Source: JBEKTW01 sp963727845
Lineage (GTDB): Bacteria; Bacteroidota; Ignavibacteria; UBA10030; SZUA-254
Length of the DNA stretch: 64,000 nt
Direction: 5' to 3'
Assembly (NCBI GenBank): GCA_963727845.1
Contig: CAVSHI010000001.1
Location: 434,001-498,000, forward strand
In this document: one piece after another, positions 24,865 to 32,897 of the stretch
Numbering within the stretch: the stretch's first letter is position 1
How the letters are laid out: every line of letters starts with the position of its first letter
The notes under the pieces: generated by a model
What the model was told of the DNA's origin: nothing
Databases searched by the model: none
Seen by the model: the letters and a program-made list of their open reading frames with translations, nothing else
Made by a program: the position numbers and the translations under genes

Positions 24865-26091
24865 ATGCAAACCACCAAGGTCATTGACCACCGCCAGCTT
24901 TACCGTTTGCCGTGGACGCTTCCGGATAACGCAATCTCCTGGCTTGAGCCGACCTCGGCATGCAACCTTGCCTGCGACGGCTGTTACAGGGAAAATGTTG
25001 CCAACAGCCATAAGTCGCTGGATGCTGTGCGGGACGAGGTCGAGACCTTCATCCGCCTGAGAAATTCCGACGGTATCTCCATTGCCGGGGGAGATCCGCT
25101 GTTGCATCCCCAAATTGTGGAAATTGTCAGGATGATCGCGGAGAAAGGGGTCAAACCGGTCGTCAACACCAACGGCGCTTCGCTCACGCTGGATCTTCTG
25201 CGCGAGCTGAAGAAAGCGGGTGTGTACGGTTTCACTTTTCATATCGACAGCAAGCAGGGGCGGCCGAAATGGAAGAACAAGAACGAGGTCGAACTGAATG
25301 AACTGCGCCTGCAGTTTGCCAAAATGCTGGCCGAGGTCGGAGGCATCTCCTGCGCTTTCAATTCGACCGTGTACGAAGATACGCTGCATGAAACGCCGGA
25401 GCTCGTCGAGTGGGCGGCAAATCATATCGATATCGTTCACGTTATGGTGTTTATTCTCTACCGCTCGGCAATTCCGCAGCTCCCTTTCGACTGGTATGCG
25501 GGCGGCAAGAAAGTTGATATGAACGACCTCGTGTATTCCGAGACGGCTGGACGAAAGGTGGATATGAAATCTACCGATGTGGTCGCCGAGATCCGGAAAC
25601 GTTTTCCCGAATTTACCCCCTGCGCCTATCTCAACGGAACAGAGAAAGCAGACTACTTCAAATGGCTTCTTACCGGTCGTGTCGGCACGAATGGAAAAAT
25701 CTACGGATATGTCGGTCCCAAATTCATGGAGGTGATGCAGGCGATGCATCATCTCGGTACGGGAAAGTATCTTGCGTACGAAGAACCCGCGTTGACAAAG
25801 AAGGGACGCGCGATGATGCTTTTGTCGCCGCTCGATCGTGGTATAAGAAAAGCAGCGGGACGTTACCTGTTGTCCGTGCTTCACAACCCCGTTCGCCTCT
25901 TTGAAGGGTTGCACTACCAATCCGTCATGATTATTCAACCGGTCGATTTCCTGGAAAATGGATACCAAAACATGTGCGACGGTTGCCCGGATATGACATT
26001 GTGGAACGGAGAACTCGTTTGGTCGTGTCGCCTCGAAGAACTAAAACATTTCGGCTGCTGGGCGCGAACCGTTCCACGATCGACAATCTAG
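24865..26091 (+). CDS. radical SAM protein, unknown substrate
   Basis: 408 residues from the ATG at 24865, with AGGAGAG upstream. The canonical cluster motif is intact: SACNLACDGCYRE (CxxxCxxC), followed by SIAGGDPLLHP (GGE/D motif) and PVVNTNGASLT. The C-terminus has more cysteines (MCDGCPDMT, WSCRLEELKHFGC) that may bind an auxiliary cluster. The neighbours (pseudo-radical-SAM protein, PLP enzyme, duplicated Cys-rich protein) suggest a small modification or biosynthetic cluster. The stop TAG lies in the first bases of a MITE-like repeat. Confidence 0.85.
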   Translation: MQTTKVIDHRQLYRLPWTLPDNAISWLEPTSACNLACDGCYRENVANSHKSLDAVRDEVETFIRLRNSDGISIAGGDPLLHPQIVEIVRMIAEKGVKPVVNTNGASLTLDLLRELKKAGVYGFTFHIDSKQGRPKWKNKNEVELNELRLQFAKMLAEVGGISCAFNSTVYEDTLHETPELVEWAANHIDIVHVMVFILYRSAIPQLPFDWYAGGKKVDMNDLVYSETAGRKVDMKSTDVVAEIRKRFPEFTPCAYLNGTEKADYFKWLLTGRVGTNGKIYGYVGPKFMEVMQAMHHLGTGKYLAYEEPALTKKGRAMMLLSPLDRGIRKAAGRYLLSVLHNPVRLFEGLHYQSVMIIQPVDFLENGYQNMCDGCPDMTLWNGELVWSCRLEELKHFGCWARTVPRSTI

Positions 26092-26224
26092 CGGGCTGTT
26101 GAAGCAGACAAGATTCGCGTCGTAGAGTCCGATTCGCAATCGGACATGACCGAAAATCCCCAGGTATCCGTGTTGTCCGGTTACGAACCGGACTCTGCAA
26201 TTTCCATTTTCAACATCCTGCTAG
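26088..26224 (+). repeat. MITE-like repeat, complete copy
   Basis: 137 bp with terminal inverted repeats CTAGCGGGCTGTTGAAG (26088-26104) and the complement of CTAGCAGGATGTTGAAA (to 26224). Inside are two palindromes, GTCCGATTCGCAATCGGAC and GTCCGGTTACGAACCGGAC. It has no coding capacity. The homologous part at 4394-4501 is in inverse orientation. CTAG at both ends may be a target duplication or part of the termini. The hairpins could also serve as a terminator-like structure before feoAB. Confidence 0.75.
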
Positions 26225-26230
26225 TGTGAT

Positions 26231-26278
26231 TTCTCAAGCTTGAGAATCCACTCTGCACTCACATTTCGTTCTTGAGAA
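26231..26278 (+). promoter_or_regulatory. paired operator palindromes upstream of feoAB
   Basis: A perfect palindrome TTCTCA-AGCT-TGAGAA (26231-26246) and a second, weaker one ATTTCG-TTCT-TGAGAA (26263-26278), 32 bp apart. Same motif as upstream of gdhA and ald. Confidence 0.6.
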
Positions 26279-26345
26279 TCCCCTGCTTTTCATGGAAGAA
26301 TTGCAGGGGGAAAACCATCCTATCGAGAGATTCCAGTCCTTTATG

Positions 26346-26361
26346 TGGCACAAAACTTGCC
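26346..26361 (+). promoter_or_regulatory. sigma-54 promoter of feoAB
   Basis: TGGCACAAAACTTGCC is a full match to the -24/-12 consensus (TGGCAC-N5-TTGC). FeoA starts 38 bp downstream. The operator pair lies about 83-115 bp upstream. Between them only non-coding sequence with a CCCCTGC/GCAGGGG hairpin is seen. Confidence 0.72.
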
Positions 26362-26398
26362 TTTTTAGCGGGAAAGAAGAAATCAACCAGCACAAAAA

Positions 26399-26653
26399 AT
26401 GACGCCTCCCAAGCATACGATGCCGTTATTCTCTTCGACTGCCGGGCAGTGGTTGAGAATCATCTCCATGCCCGGGGGTGTACTGCATGCTCAGTTCGTG
26501 CGCGTAGGCATCGGTGAAGGGGAGAAAGTGCGCTGCCTTGAGCGACTCCCCGGAGGCACGGTCATCATTCAGAAGAACAGACAGCAAATCGCCATCGGTC
26601 ATCAACTGGCGCGGAAAATTGTTGTGCTCGTTCTGGGAGAAGGGGAGAAATGA
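26399..26653 (+). CDS. feoA: ferrous iron transport protein A
   Basis: 84 residues, SH3-like FeoA: GQWLRIISMPGG, FVRVGIGEGEKVRCLERLPGGTVIIQKNRQQIAIG and the final LARKIVVLVLG. It acts on the cytoplasmic side of FeoB. Its stop overlaps the start of feoB by 4 bases. No Shine-Dalgarno is clear. Confidence 0.9.
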   Translation: MTPPKHTMPLFSSTAGQWLRIISMPGGVLHAQFVRVGIGEGEKVRCLERLPGGTVIIQKNRQQIAIGHQLARKIVVLVLGEGEK

Positions 26654-28542
26654 CGATACGTGATGATACTCCCATGAAGAACGTCAACCACGTCGAGAAG
26701 CACCGTCATGCCGATCTTTCATTTCTCGAAAAACGGATCGGCAAACCGACGATCGTTCTCGCAGGAAATCCCAATGTCGGGAAATCTCTTCTCTTCAACG
26801 AGCTGAGCGGGATGAATGTGGATGTCTCCAACTACCCGGGGACAACGGTTGAGATCATCAAAGGCCGTTATGGTGACTACGAGGTGTACGACACTCCCGG
26901 CATTTACGGCGTTTCTTCATTCAACGATGAGGAAATCGTCGCGCGTGACATCATTCTTGAAGCGGACCTCGTCATCAATGTTGTCGATGCGACACACCTC
27001 GAGCGCGATCTCTTTCTTACCCAGCAGCTTATCGATATGGGGAAGAAAACCGTTGTCTTGCTGAATTTTATGGATGAAGTGAAAAAGCTCAACATCAGGA
27101 TTGATATCAAGAAGCTATCCGATTTTCTCGGGGTTGAAATTCTTCCGGTGGTGGCGGTAAAGGGCACCGGTTTCGAGAACCTACCCGGTGCGATCGAGCG
27201 GGCGCATGAAGGGATTCAGCGGGACGAGCTGCATTCCTCGCTGCATGGGATGTTGAAGATGGTTGGATCGCAGGCTGAAGCGCTCCTCGTGCTAGAAGGA
27301 GATGGCGTCGTCTCAGCACGGCACGGCGTATCGCCCGCCGGCGAGCGCGATGAAATCTACATCGGGCGCCGCAACCGGGTGAACTACATTGTCAATCAAA
27401 TTCTGAACGACACTTCGACCGCCACGCGCTTCTCGGAAAAACTCGGCCTGTGGTCGGTAAAACCAATCAGCGGATTGCTGATCTTTGTGCTGGGGATGTA
27501 CCTCGCGTACCTCTTTGTCGGGAAATTGGTCGCACAGGATATTGTGAATTTTACGGAACAAGAGCTTGGCAAGAATCTTTGGGAACCATGGATACGTGGT
27601 CGTGTCATCTCCCTCCTTCCCGAATCCCCTTGGTGGAACTCCATACTTGTTGGTGAGTTTGGAGTTATCACTATGACGACCACGTATCTCCTTTTTTTGC
27701 TGCTGCCGCTCGTGACCGCGTTCTACATCGTTCTCTCACTGATGGAGGACAGCGGCTACCTGCCGCGTCTCGCGACGATGGTCGACAGGCTATTGAGCGG
27801 TCTCGGGCTCAACGGCAGAGCGGTGATTCCGCTCATACTGGGATTCGGCTGTGTGACATCGGCGACAATAACGACCCGGCTCCTCAGCTCGGAGCGCGAG
27901 AAGACTATTGCGACCGCGATCCTGCAATTCGCTATTCCGTGTTCGGCACAGCTTGCGGTCATCGCCGCGCTACTGGCCGGGGCCGGATTCGCGCCGATGT
28001 TCGTGTATACCGTTGTGATTCTCGCTGTGCTCATCTCCATCGGCACGATACTCAACAAAGTACTGAAAGGAGAATCGGCTCCATTGCTTCTGGATTTGCC
28101 GCCGATGCGTTTGCCCCGGTTACAGAATGTGGCCCGGAAGACCGCAATCAGGACATTCCACTTCATGAAGGAAGCCTCCGGATGGTTCTTCGTCGGCGCG
28201 CTCGCCGTCGGGATTGCGCAGAGCACCGGTGCGCTCCAGGTTATGGAACGGATGTTGATTCCAATGACAACGCACTGGCTCCAGCTTCCGCCCGAGGCGG
28301 CGACGGCGTTCATCATGGGCGTGGTGAGACGCGATTTCGGCGCGGCAGGATTGTACCACATGTCGTTAACCCCGATGCAGGTTACCGTCGCTCTCATCAC
28401 CATTACACTGTTCGTTCCCTGCATCGCCTCGCTGATCGTTATGATGAAGGAACGGGGATTGAAAGAGGGGCTGATCATATGGATCGGAACATGGGTTGCG
28501 GCGTTTGCAATAGGCGGTCTTGTTTCACAGATTGTAATTTGA
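26650..28542 (+). CDS. feoB: ferrous iron transporter FeoB
   Basis: 630 residues. The G domain has G1 GNPNVGKS (39-46), G3 DTPG and G4 NFMDE; the linker is followed by about eight membrane helices with LILGFGC and AIPCSAQLAVIAAL, the two half-sites of the pore. It imports Fe(II) with GTP hydrolysis. It is shorter than E. coli FeoB (773) mainly through a compact linker and C-terminus, as in other anaerobe-type FeoB. The ATG overlaps feoA. A 74-residue zinc-ribbon gene follows after 6 bp. Confidence 0.95.
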   Translation: MTIRDDTPMKNVNHVEKHRHADLSFLEKRIGKPTIVLAGNPNVGKSLLFNELSGMNVDVSNYPGTTVEIIKGRYGDYEVYDTPGIYGVSSFNDEEIVARDIILEADLVINVVDATHLERDLFLTQQLIDMGKKTVVLLNFMDEVKKLNIRIDIKKLSDFLGVEILPVVAVKGTGFENLPGAIERAHEGIQRDELHSSLHGMLKMVGSQAEALLVLEGDGVVSARHGVSPAGERDEIYIGRRNRVNYIVNQILNDTSTATRFSEKLGLWSVKPISGLLIFVLGMYLAYLFVGKLVAQDIVNFTEQELGKNLWEPWIRGRVISLLPESPWWNSILVGEFGVITMTTTYLLFLLLPLVTAFYIVLSLMEDSGYLPRLATMVDRLLSGLGLNGRAVIPLILGFGCVTSATITTRLLSSEREKTIATAILQFAIPCSAQLAVIAALLAGAGFAPMFVYTVVILAVLISIGTILNKVLKGESAPLLLDLPPMRLPRLQNVARKTAIRTFHFMKEASGWFFVGALAVGIAQSTGALQVMERMLIPMTTHWLQLPPEAATAFIMGVVRRDFGAAGLYHMSLTPMQVTVALITITLFVPCIASLIVMMKERGLKEGLIIWIGTWVAAFAIGGLVSQIVI

Positions 28543-28548
28543 TGCACT

Positions 28549-28773
28549 ATGATAGCGGTGGAGAATAAGGATTTTACGCTTATTGAAAAGCTGAAAGCGG
28601 AAGCGCGCGTTTGCCCTGTCTGCGACCTCGGAATTCGCAATCCTTTTGTCGAGCGTTGTCCGCGATGTTACGCACAGCTGCCGCCATTCCAGACCGACTG
28701 CCGCGGCTGCGTTCATCGTTTGATGTGCCCTGTGATTGAGCCGGCACCGAAGGAATTGATTTCAAAGGAGTGA
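28549..28773 (+). CDS. small zinc-ribbon protein downstream of feoB
   Basis: 74 residues. CPVC (22-25), CPRC, CRGC and a final Cys give three CxxC pairs, enough for two metal sites in a rubredoxin/zinc-ribbon style. It starts 6 bp after feoB, the position that FeoC holds in other bacteria, but it lacks the FeoC winged-helix pattern. Binding iron or sensing redox state at FeoB is a guess. Confidence 0.75.
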   Translation: MIAVENKDFTLIEKLKAEARVCPVCDLGIRNPFVERCPRCYAQLPPFQTDCRGCVHRLMCPVIEPAPKELISKE

Positions 28774-28837
28774 GGGTGAAAGCTGAAAGACCTATTCAAT
28801 AACGTTTCGCGGGACAAGACTAGAAACCGACAGAGGA

Positions 28838-28990
28838 AACTTGTCATGCCCGAATGTCTTAGTCGGGCATCCATACTTGGCTTCCCGCTTGAAACATACA
28901 TCAGTAGATCCCTTTAAGAATGATCAGCATGACAGGTTCGCTTAGGGTTTAGAATTTGTTTCGGATTTCGGATTTAATAATTCAGATTCA
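28838..28990. repeat. dispersed repeats before the cDPGS-like gene
   Basis: Contains TCATGCCCGAATGTCTTAGT followed by CGGGCAT, the same family as near 2730, and TTTAGAATTTGTTTCGGATT, the same family as near 6650-6690. The whole spacer (28774-29021) shows no gene. Confidence 0.5.
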
Positions 28991-29021
28991 TCAGGATTCA
29001 CACCATAAATCGGAGTATTCT

Positions 29022-29336
29022 ATGGCTCGCGTAAAAGTAATCATCATGGGAGCAGCGGGGAGAGATTTCCATAATTTCAATACCGTGTTCAGGGATAATG
29101 AAGCGTATGAGGTTGTCGCGTTTACCGCCACACAAATCCCGAACATTGACGGAAGGAAATACCCCGCTGAGCTTGCGGGGAAATTGTATCCCGGAGGCAT
29201 TCCGATTCACCCCGAATCGGAGTTGACAAATCTCATAAAAAAACACGCGATTGAGGAGGTAGTTTTTTCGTACTCGGACGTTCTCGTTCAACTACGTCAT
29301 GACGAAAGCGTGCCAGACCGTCGCAGCCGGGGCTGA
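29022..29336 (+). CDS. cyclic 2,3-diphosphoglycerate synthetase-like GTPase, N-terminal piece (frameshifted gene)
   Basis: From the ATG at 29022 the protein reads MARVKVIIMGAAGRDFHNFN and continues to EEVVFSYSDV, where the frame is lost near 29283-29286. The +1 frame then continues FNYVMTKACQTVAAGADFKLLG. One extra base explains the break; it may be a sequence error or a real lesion. The full product would be about 438 residues. The tail after SYSDV in this frame (LVQLRHDESVPDRRSRG) is out-of-frame noise. Confidence 0.75.
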   Translation: MARVKVIIMGAAGRDFHNFNTVFRDNEAYEVVAFTATQIPNIDGRKYPAELAGKLYPGGIPIHPESELTNLIKKHAIEEVVFSYSDVLVQLRHDESVPDRRSRG

Positions 29337-30339
29337 TTTCAAACTTCTGGGGGCCCGGGAGACGATGCTTCAGAGTAAAGTGCCGGTCATTGCAATCGTT
29401 GCCGTTCGCACGGGCTCGGGGAAAAGTCAGACATCGCGGAAGGTGTGCGACCTTCTTCGCGCAATGGGAAAACGTGTCGTCGCGATTCGCCACCCGATGC
29501 CGTACGGCGACCTCGTGAAACAGAAAGTCCAACGTTACCAGACGCTCGACGATCTGGTCAGGTTTGAGTGCACGGTCGAGGAGATGGAAGAGTATGAACC
29601 GCATATCGTCAACGGAACGATCATCTATGCCGGTGTGGATTATGAAGCGATTCTCCGGCAGGCCGAGAAAGAAGCCGACGTGATCGTATGGGACGGCGGA
29701 AACAATGACATGTCGTTCTACAAACCGGATCTTACCATTACCGTCGCGGACCCCCACCGGCCCGGCCATGAACTCACGTATTACCCGGGGGCAGCCAATG
29801 TCCTTGCCGCAGATGTCGTCGTCATCAACAAAGTCGAGTCGGCAACCAGAGAACATATTGATATCGTACGGAATAATGTTCATTCGGTAAACCCTACTGC
29901 CACTGTGATTGAAGCCGCGTCACCGATTACGGTTGAGGACGAAACCGTGATCCGTGGAAAGAGAGTCCTGGTTGTTGAAGACGGACCGACCCTGACGCAC
30001 GGAGAAATGCTGTACGGCGCCGGCGTGATTGCCGCCCGAAAATTCGGCGCCGCCGAGCTGGTCGACCCGCGCCCCTGGGTTGTCGATTCGATCGCGGAGA
30101 CGTTCAAGAAATACCCGAAGATTGGTACGCTACTGCCAGCCATGGGCTACGGGGGAAAGCAGGTGAAGGACCTGGAAACGACCATCAACAATGTGGAGTG
30201 CGACAGCGTTATTATCGGAACCCCCATCGACCTCCGACGCATCATTAAAATCAACAAGCCGTCCGTCAGGGTGAAGTACGACCTTGCAGAAATAGCCAAA
30301 CCGGACTTGAAGGATATTCTTCGACCGGTTCTTCAATAA
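29299..30339 (+). CDS. cyclic 2,3-diphosphoglycerate synthetase-like GTPase, main piece (frameshifted gene)
   Basis: 346 residues from the first ATG; homology starts a little upstream, near 29287. The nucleotide-binding loop is VAVRTGSGKSQTSRKV, followed by RHPMPYGDL, VIVWDGGNNDMSF and a NKVE base-recognition motif (VVVINKVESA). Archaeal members make the thermoprotectant cyclic 2,3-diphosphoglycerate. Bacterial members have unsettled roles and often lie beside carbamoyltransferases, as here (argF 24 bp downstream). The gene would be intact if the upstream single-base shift is an error. Confidence 0.8.
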   Translation: MTKACQTVAAGADFKLLGARETMLQSKVPVIAIVAVRTGSGKSQTSRKVCDLLRAMGKRVVAIRHPMPYGDLVKQKVQRYQTLDDLVRFECTVEEMEEYEPHIVNGTIIYAGVDYEAILRQAEKEADVIVWDGGNNDMSFYKPDLTITVADPHRPGHELTYYPGAANVLAADVVVINKVESATREHIDIVRNNVHSVNPTATVIEAASPITVEDETVIRGKRVLVVEDGPTLTHGEMLYGAGVIAARKFGAAELVDPRPWVVDSIAETFKKYPKIGTLLPAMGYGGKQVKDLETTINNVECDSVIIGTPIDLRRIIKINKPSVRVKYDLAEIAKPDLKDILRPVLQ

Positions 30340-30363
30340 ATTGAAACATTAGAGGAAGAGAGA

Positions 30364-31278
30364 ATGAAACGAGATTTCTTGAGTATCGCAGATTGGTCAT
30401 CAAAGGAACTGAAGGGGATCCTCGATCTTTCGGGAAAGATCAAGAAGACCCCGGCAAAATACGCCCGCCGGCTCCAGGGGCGGTCCATTGCAATGATTTT
30501 TGAAAAGCAATCGCTCCGGACACATGTGACTTTCGACGTCGGTATCGTGCAACTCGGCGCTCATCCCGTGTATTTGACGCCTGCGGATATCAGCCTCGGA
30601 AAGCGTGAATCGGTCTATGATACGGCGAAGAATCTCGAGCGATGGGTTGATGGTGTCGTCGTTCGTACGTTTGCCCATGCGACCTGCGTCGAGCTTGCAA
30701 AAGCGATGAAAGTCCCCGTTGTCAACGCGCTGACGGACCACGAGCATCCGTGCCAGGCTGTCGGCGATTTTCTCACGGTGAAGGAACACCTCGGATCATT
30801 CAAAAAGAAGAAGTTCGTTTTCGTCGGCGACGGGAACAATGTTTGTCACTCCCTGATGCTGATGGCCGCCAAAGTGGGGATGGATTTTGTGGCGGCGACC
30901 CCGAACGGATACGCCCCCGACGCGGAAGTCTTCAAGATGGCCGAGAAGGCCGCGAAAACTACCGGTGCATCAATCGGTATTAGTCATGATCCGAAGGAAG
31001 CGGTGAAGAACGCCAACGTCGTATACACCGACGTGTGGACAAGCATGGGACAGGAGACCGAGCAGCAGCGGCGGCGTGAGGCGTTCAAGGATTTTCAGGT
31101 CAATGCGAAGCTCATGTCGTTGGCGAAAAGTAAAGCTCTCTTCATGCACTGCCTGCCTGCGCACCGAGGCGAAGAAGTGACCGACGAGGTCATCGATTCC
31201 CGCAATTCCGTCGTGTTCGACGAAGCCGAAAACAGGCTGCATACGCAGAAGGCAATTCTTGTCACTCTGTTCAAGTAG
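30364..31278 (+). CDS. argF: ornithine carbamoyltransferase-like protein
   Basis: 304 residues. The ornithine-type motifs are FMHCLPAHRGEEVTDEVID, DVWTSMGQE and HPCQAVGDF. The carbamoyl-phosphate loop reads EKQSLRTHVTFD where most family members have STRTR or SLRTR, so the second Arg is His. The DHEHPCQ stretch is also unusual. It should transfer carbamoyl to ornithine or a related amine; the loop changes and pairing with a cDPGS-like gene leave room for a different acceptor. AGGAAG precedes the ATG. Confidence 0.85.
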   Translation: MKRDFLSIADWSSKELKGILDLSGKIKKTPAKYARRLQGRSIAMIFEKQSLRTHVTFDVGIVQLGAHPVYLTPADISLGKRESVYDTAKNLERWVDGVVVRTFAHATCVELAKAMKVPVVNALTDHEHPCQAVGDFLTVKEHLGSFKKKKFVFVGDGNNVCHSLMLMAAKVGMDFVAATPNGYAPDAEVFKMAEKAAKTTGASIGISHDPKEAVKNANVVYTDVWTSMGQETEQQRRREAFKDFQVNAKLMSLAKSKALFMHCLPAHRGEEVTDEVIDSRNSVVFDEAENRLHTQKAILVTLFK

Positions 31279-31559
31279 GAGGCAAGAAGCAGGAAGACAG
31301 AAGTCAGGATTCAGAAGCCAGTAGCTAATAGCCAAAGGCTAGCAGCGTGCTGTCATCCTGAGTCCGCCGAAGTCCCGAAGGGACGCAGGCGGACGAAGGA
31401 TCTGTCAGTTCAATTTCAAGCAAGAGACCAAGAGCCAGAATTCAGGAGTCAGGAGCCAGAAGTCAGAATTCAGAAGCCAGATGCCAACAGCCAACAGCAA
31501 AAGGCCAAAAGCTAAGAGCTAATGGATTGCTAAATCATAAACCTGCGAGGAGCTATCCT
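31279..31559. repeat. low-complexity CAGAAGTCAG arrays and a TCATCCTGAG repeat
   Basis: No gene. Two runs of imperfect 7-8-base units (CAGAAGTCAG, ATTCAGAAGCCAG) at about 31280-31338 and 31424-31520 flank a hairpin-rich element at 31351-31408 that begins TGTCATCCTGAG and ends GAAGGATCTGTCAG. Relatives of the latter are at 43044-43148 and 55011-55098. Confidence 0.65.
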
Positions 31560-32063
31560 ATGTTTTCACGTTACAAGTCCTCGGGCTTTCTAACGGTTTT
31601 ACTCCTGGTATTTACTTGTACAATCACGTTCAGCCAGGATTCGGTTCTGACAATATCCGGAGAAATCAAACACCCTATGACGCTTTCCTGGAAAATGTTC
31701 AAATCGTTGCCCCGGACGAGTGTTGTCGCAACAGATCCAAAAGGTCGGATTAATACGTACGAGGGTGTTGCCCTGTTTGAATTGCTTCAGAAGGCCGGCG
31801 CTCCTTCCGGTGACAGCATTCATGGAAAGAAGTTGATGCTCTATGTTGAAGCAGAGGCGCTGGACGGCTATAAAGTAGTCTATGCCTTGCCTGAGATTGA
31901 TACTTCATTCACCGACAAAACAATTCTGGTAGCCGATCGGAAGAACGGTGGCCCGTTAGATGCTAAGGAGGCGCCGCTCCAAATCATTATACCGGCTGAG
32001 AAGCAACATACGCGTTGGATCCGGCAGTTGAGCGCTCTGAAGATTCTTCGCAGCAAGGAGTAA
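31560..32063 (+). CDS. exported molybdopterin-oxidoreductase-fold protein without the metal-ligand cysteine
   Basis: 167 residues from the ATG at 31560, with GAGGAG upstream. The signal peptide ends around TCTITFSQD. The mature part matches the small sulfite-oxidase-like fold (LTISGEIKHPMTLSWKMFKSLPRTSV, YEGVALFELLQKAGAP, PLQIIIPAEKQHTRWIRQL). The only Cys is in the signal peptide, so the usual Mo-coordinating Cys is absent and catalysis by molybdenum cofactor is doubtful. It is 3 bp from a TauE permease. Confidence 0.8.
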   Translation: MFSRYKSSGFLTVLLLVFTCTITFSQDSVLTISGEIKHPMTLSWKMFKSLPRTSVVATDPKGRINTYEGVALFELLQKAGAPSGDSIHGKKLMLYVEAEALDGYKVVYALPEIDTSFTDKTILVADRKNGGPLDAKEAPLQIIIPAEKQHTRWIRQLSALKILRSKE

Positions 32064-32066
32064 ATA

Positions 32067-32801
32067 ATGGCCATTGAATCTCTTGTTCTTCTCTGCGCCG
32101 CAATTCTCGTCATTGCCTTCCTGTATTCTTCCGTTGGACATGCAGGCGCATCCGGCTACATTGCCGTGATGACATTCTTTAGTCTCGCTCCATCTGTCAT
32201 TAAACCGGCTGCTTTGGTGCTGAATATTCTTGTGGCCTGCCTCGCGACATGGCAATTCTGGAAAGCAGGATATTTTTCATGGAAACTCTTTTGGCCCTTC
32301 GCGATTTCATCCGTTCCCTTCGCCTTTCTCGGAGGCTACATCAGCTTGCCGACACAGGTGTTCAAAATTGTCCTCGGAATTCTCCTCCTGTACTCGGCTG
32401 CACGGTTCCTCGTTCGACCCAGGGCAGATGAGGAGCCGCACTTACCGACGAAGCCGGTTGCCATATCGGTTGGCGCGGGTCTTGGGCTCATTTCCGGCCT
32501 GACCGGCGTTGGCGGCGGAATTTTCCTGACGCCATTAGTGATCTTCATGCGTTGGGCACGAACCAAAACAGCCTCGGCAGTATCGGCGGTTTTCATCTTG
32601 GCTAATTCGATTTCCGGGCTACTCGGAAGCATTACAAGCACCAGGCAGCTACCGTTCTTTGCCCTGCCTCTGGCAATAGCTGCCGTCGCCGGTGGTTCGG
32701 TAGGTTCCTATCTGGGAAGCCGCCATTTTTCTCCCATTGTCATCAAGAGGATTCTTGGAATTGTATTGCTTATTGCGGGTGTCAAGATGTTGTTTTCATG
32801 A
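32067..32801 (+). CDS. TauE/SafE-family membrane permease
   Basis: 244 residues with about seven or eight hydrophobic helices. Two similar halves each carry a glycine-rich motif: YSSVGHAGASGYIAVM and GLTGVGGGIFLTPLVIF. The family exports sulfite, sulfoacetate or other small organic anions. It follows the molybdopterin-fold protein by 3 bp, so a shared role in sulfur-compound handling is plausible but unproven. Confidence 0.9.
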   Translation: MAIESLVLLCAAILVIAFLYSSVGHAGASGYIAVMTFFSLAPSVIKPAALVLNILVACLATWQFWKAGYFSWKLFWPFAISSVPFAFLGGYISLPTQVFKIVLGILLLYSAARFLVRPRADEEPHLPTKPVAISVGAGLGLISGLTGVGGGIFLTPLVIFMRWARTKTASAVSAVFILANSISGLLGSITSTRQLPFFALPLAIAAVAGGSVGSYLGSRHFSPIVIKRILGIVLLIAGVKMLFS

Positions 32802-32897
32802 CGGTGGCCTGAAGGCACAACATATTGGAATTTGACGGTTTTCTTTGTACTATGGCGGTATGGTTTAAGGCGGTTCCATTGACGTACTAGGCAAACG

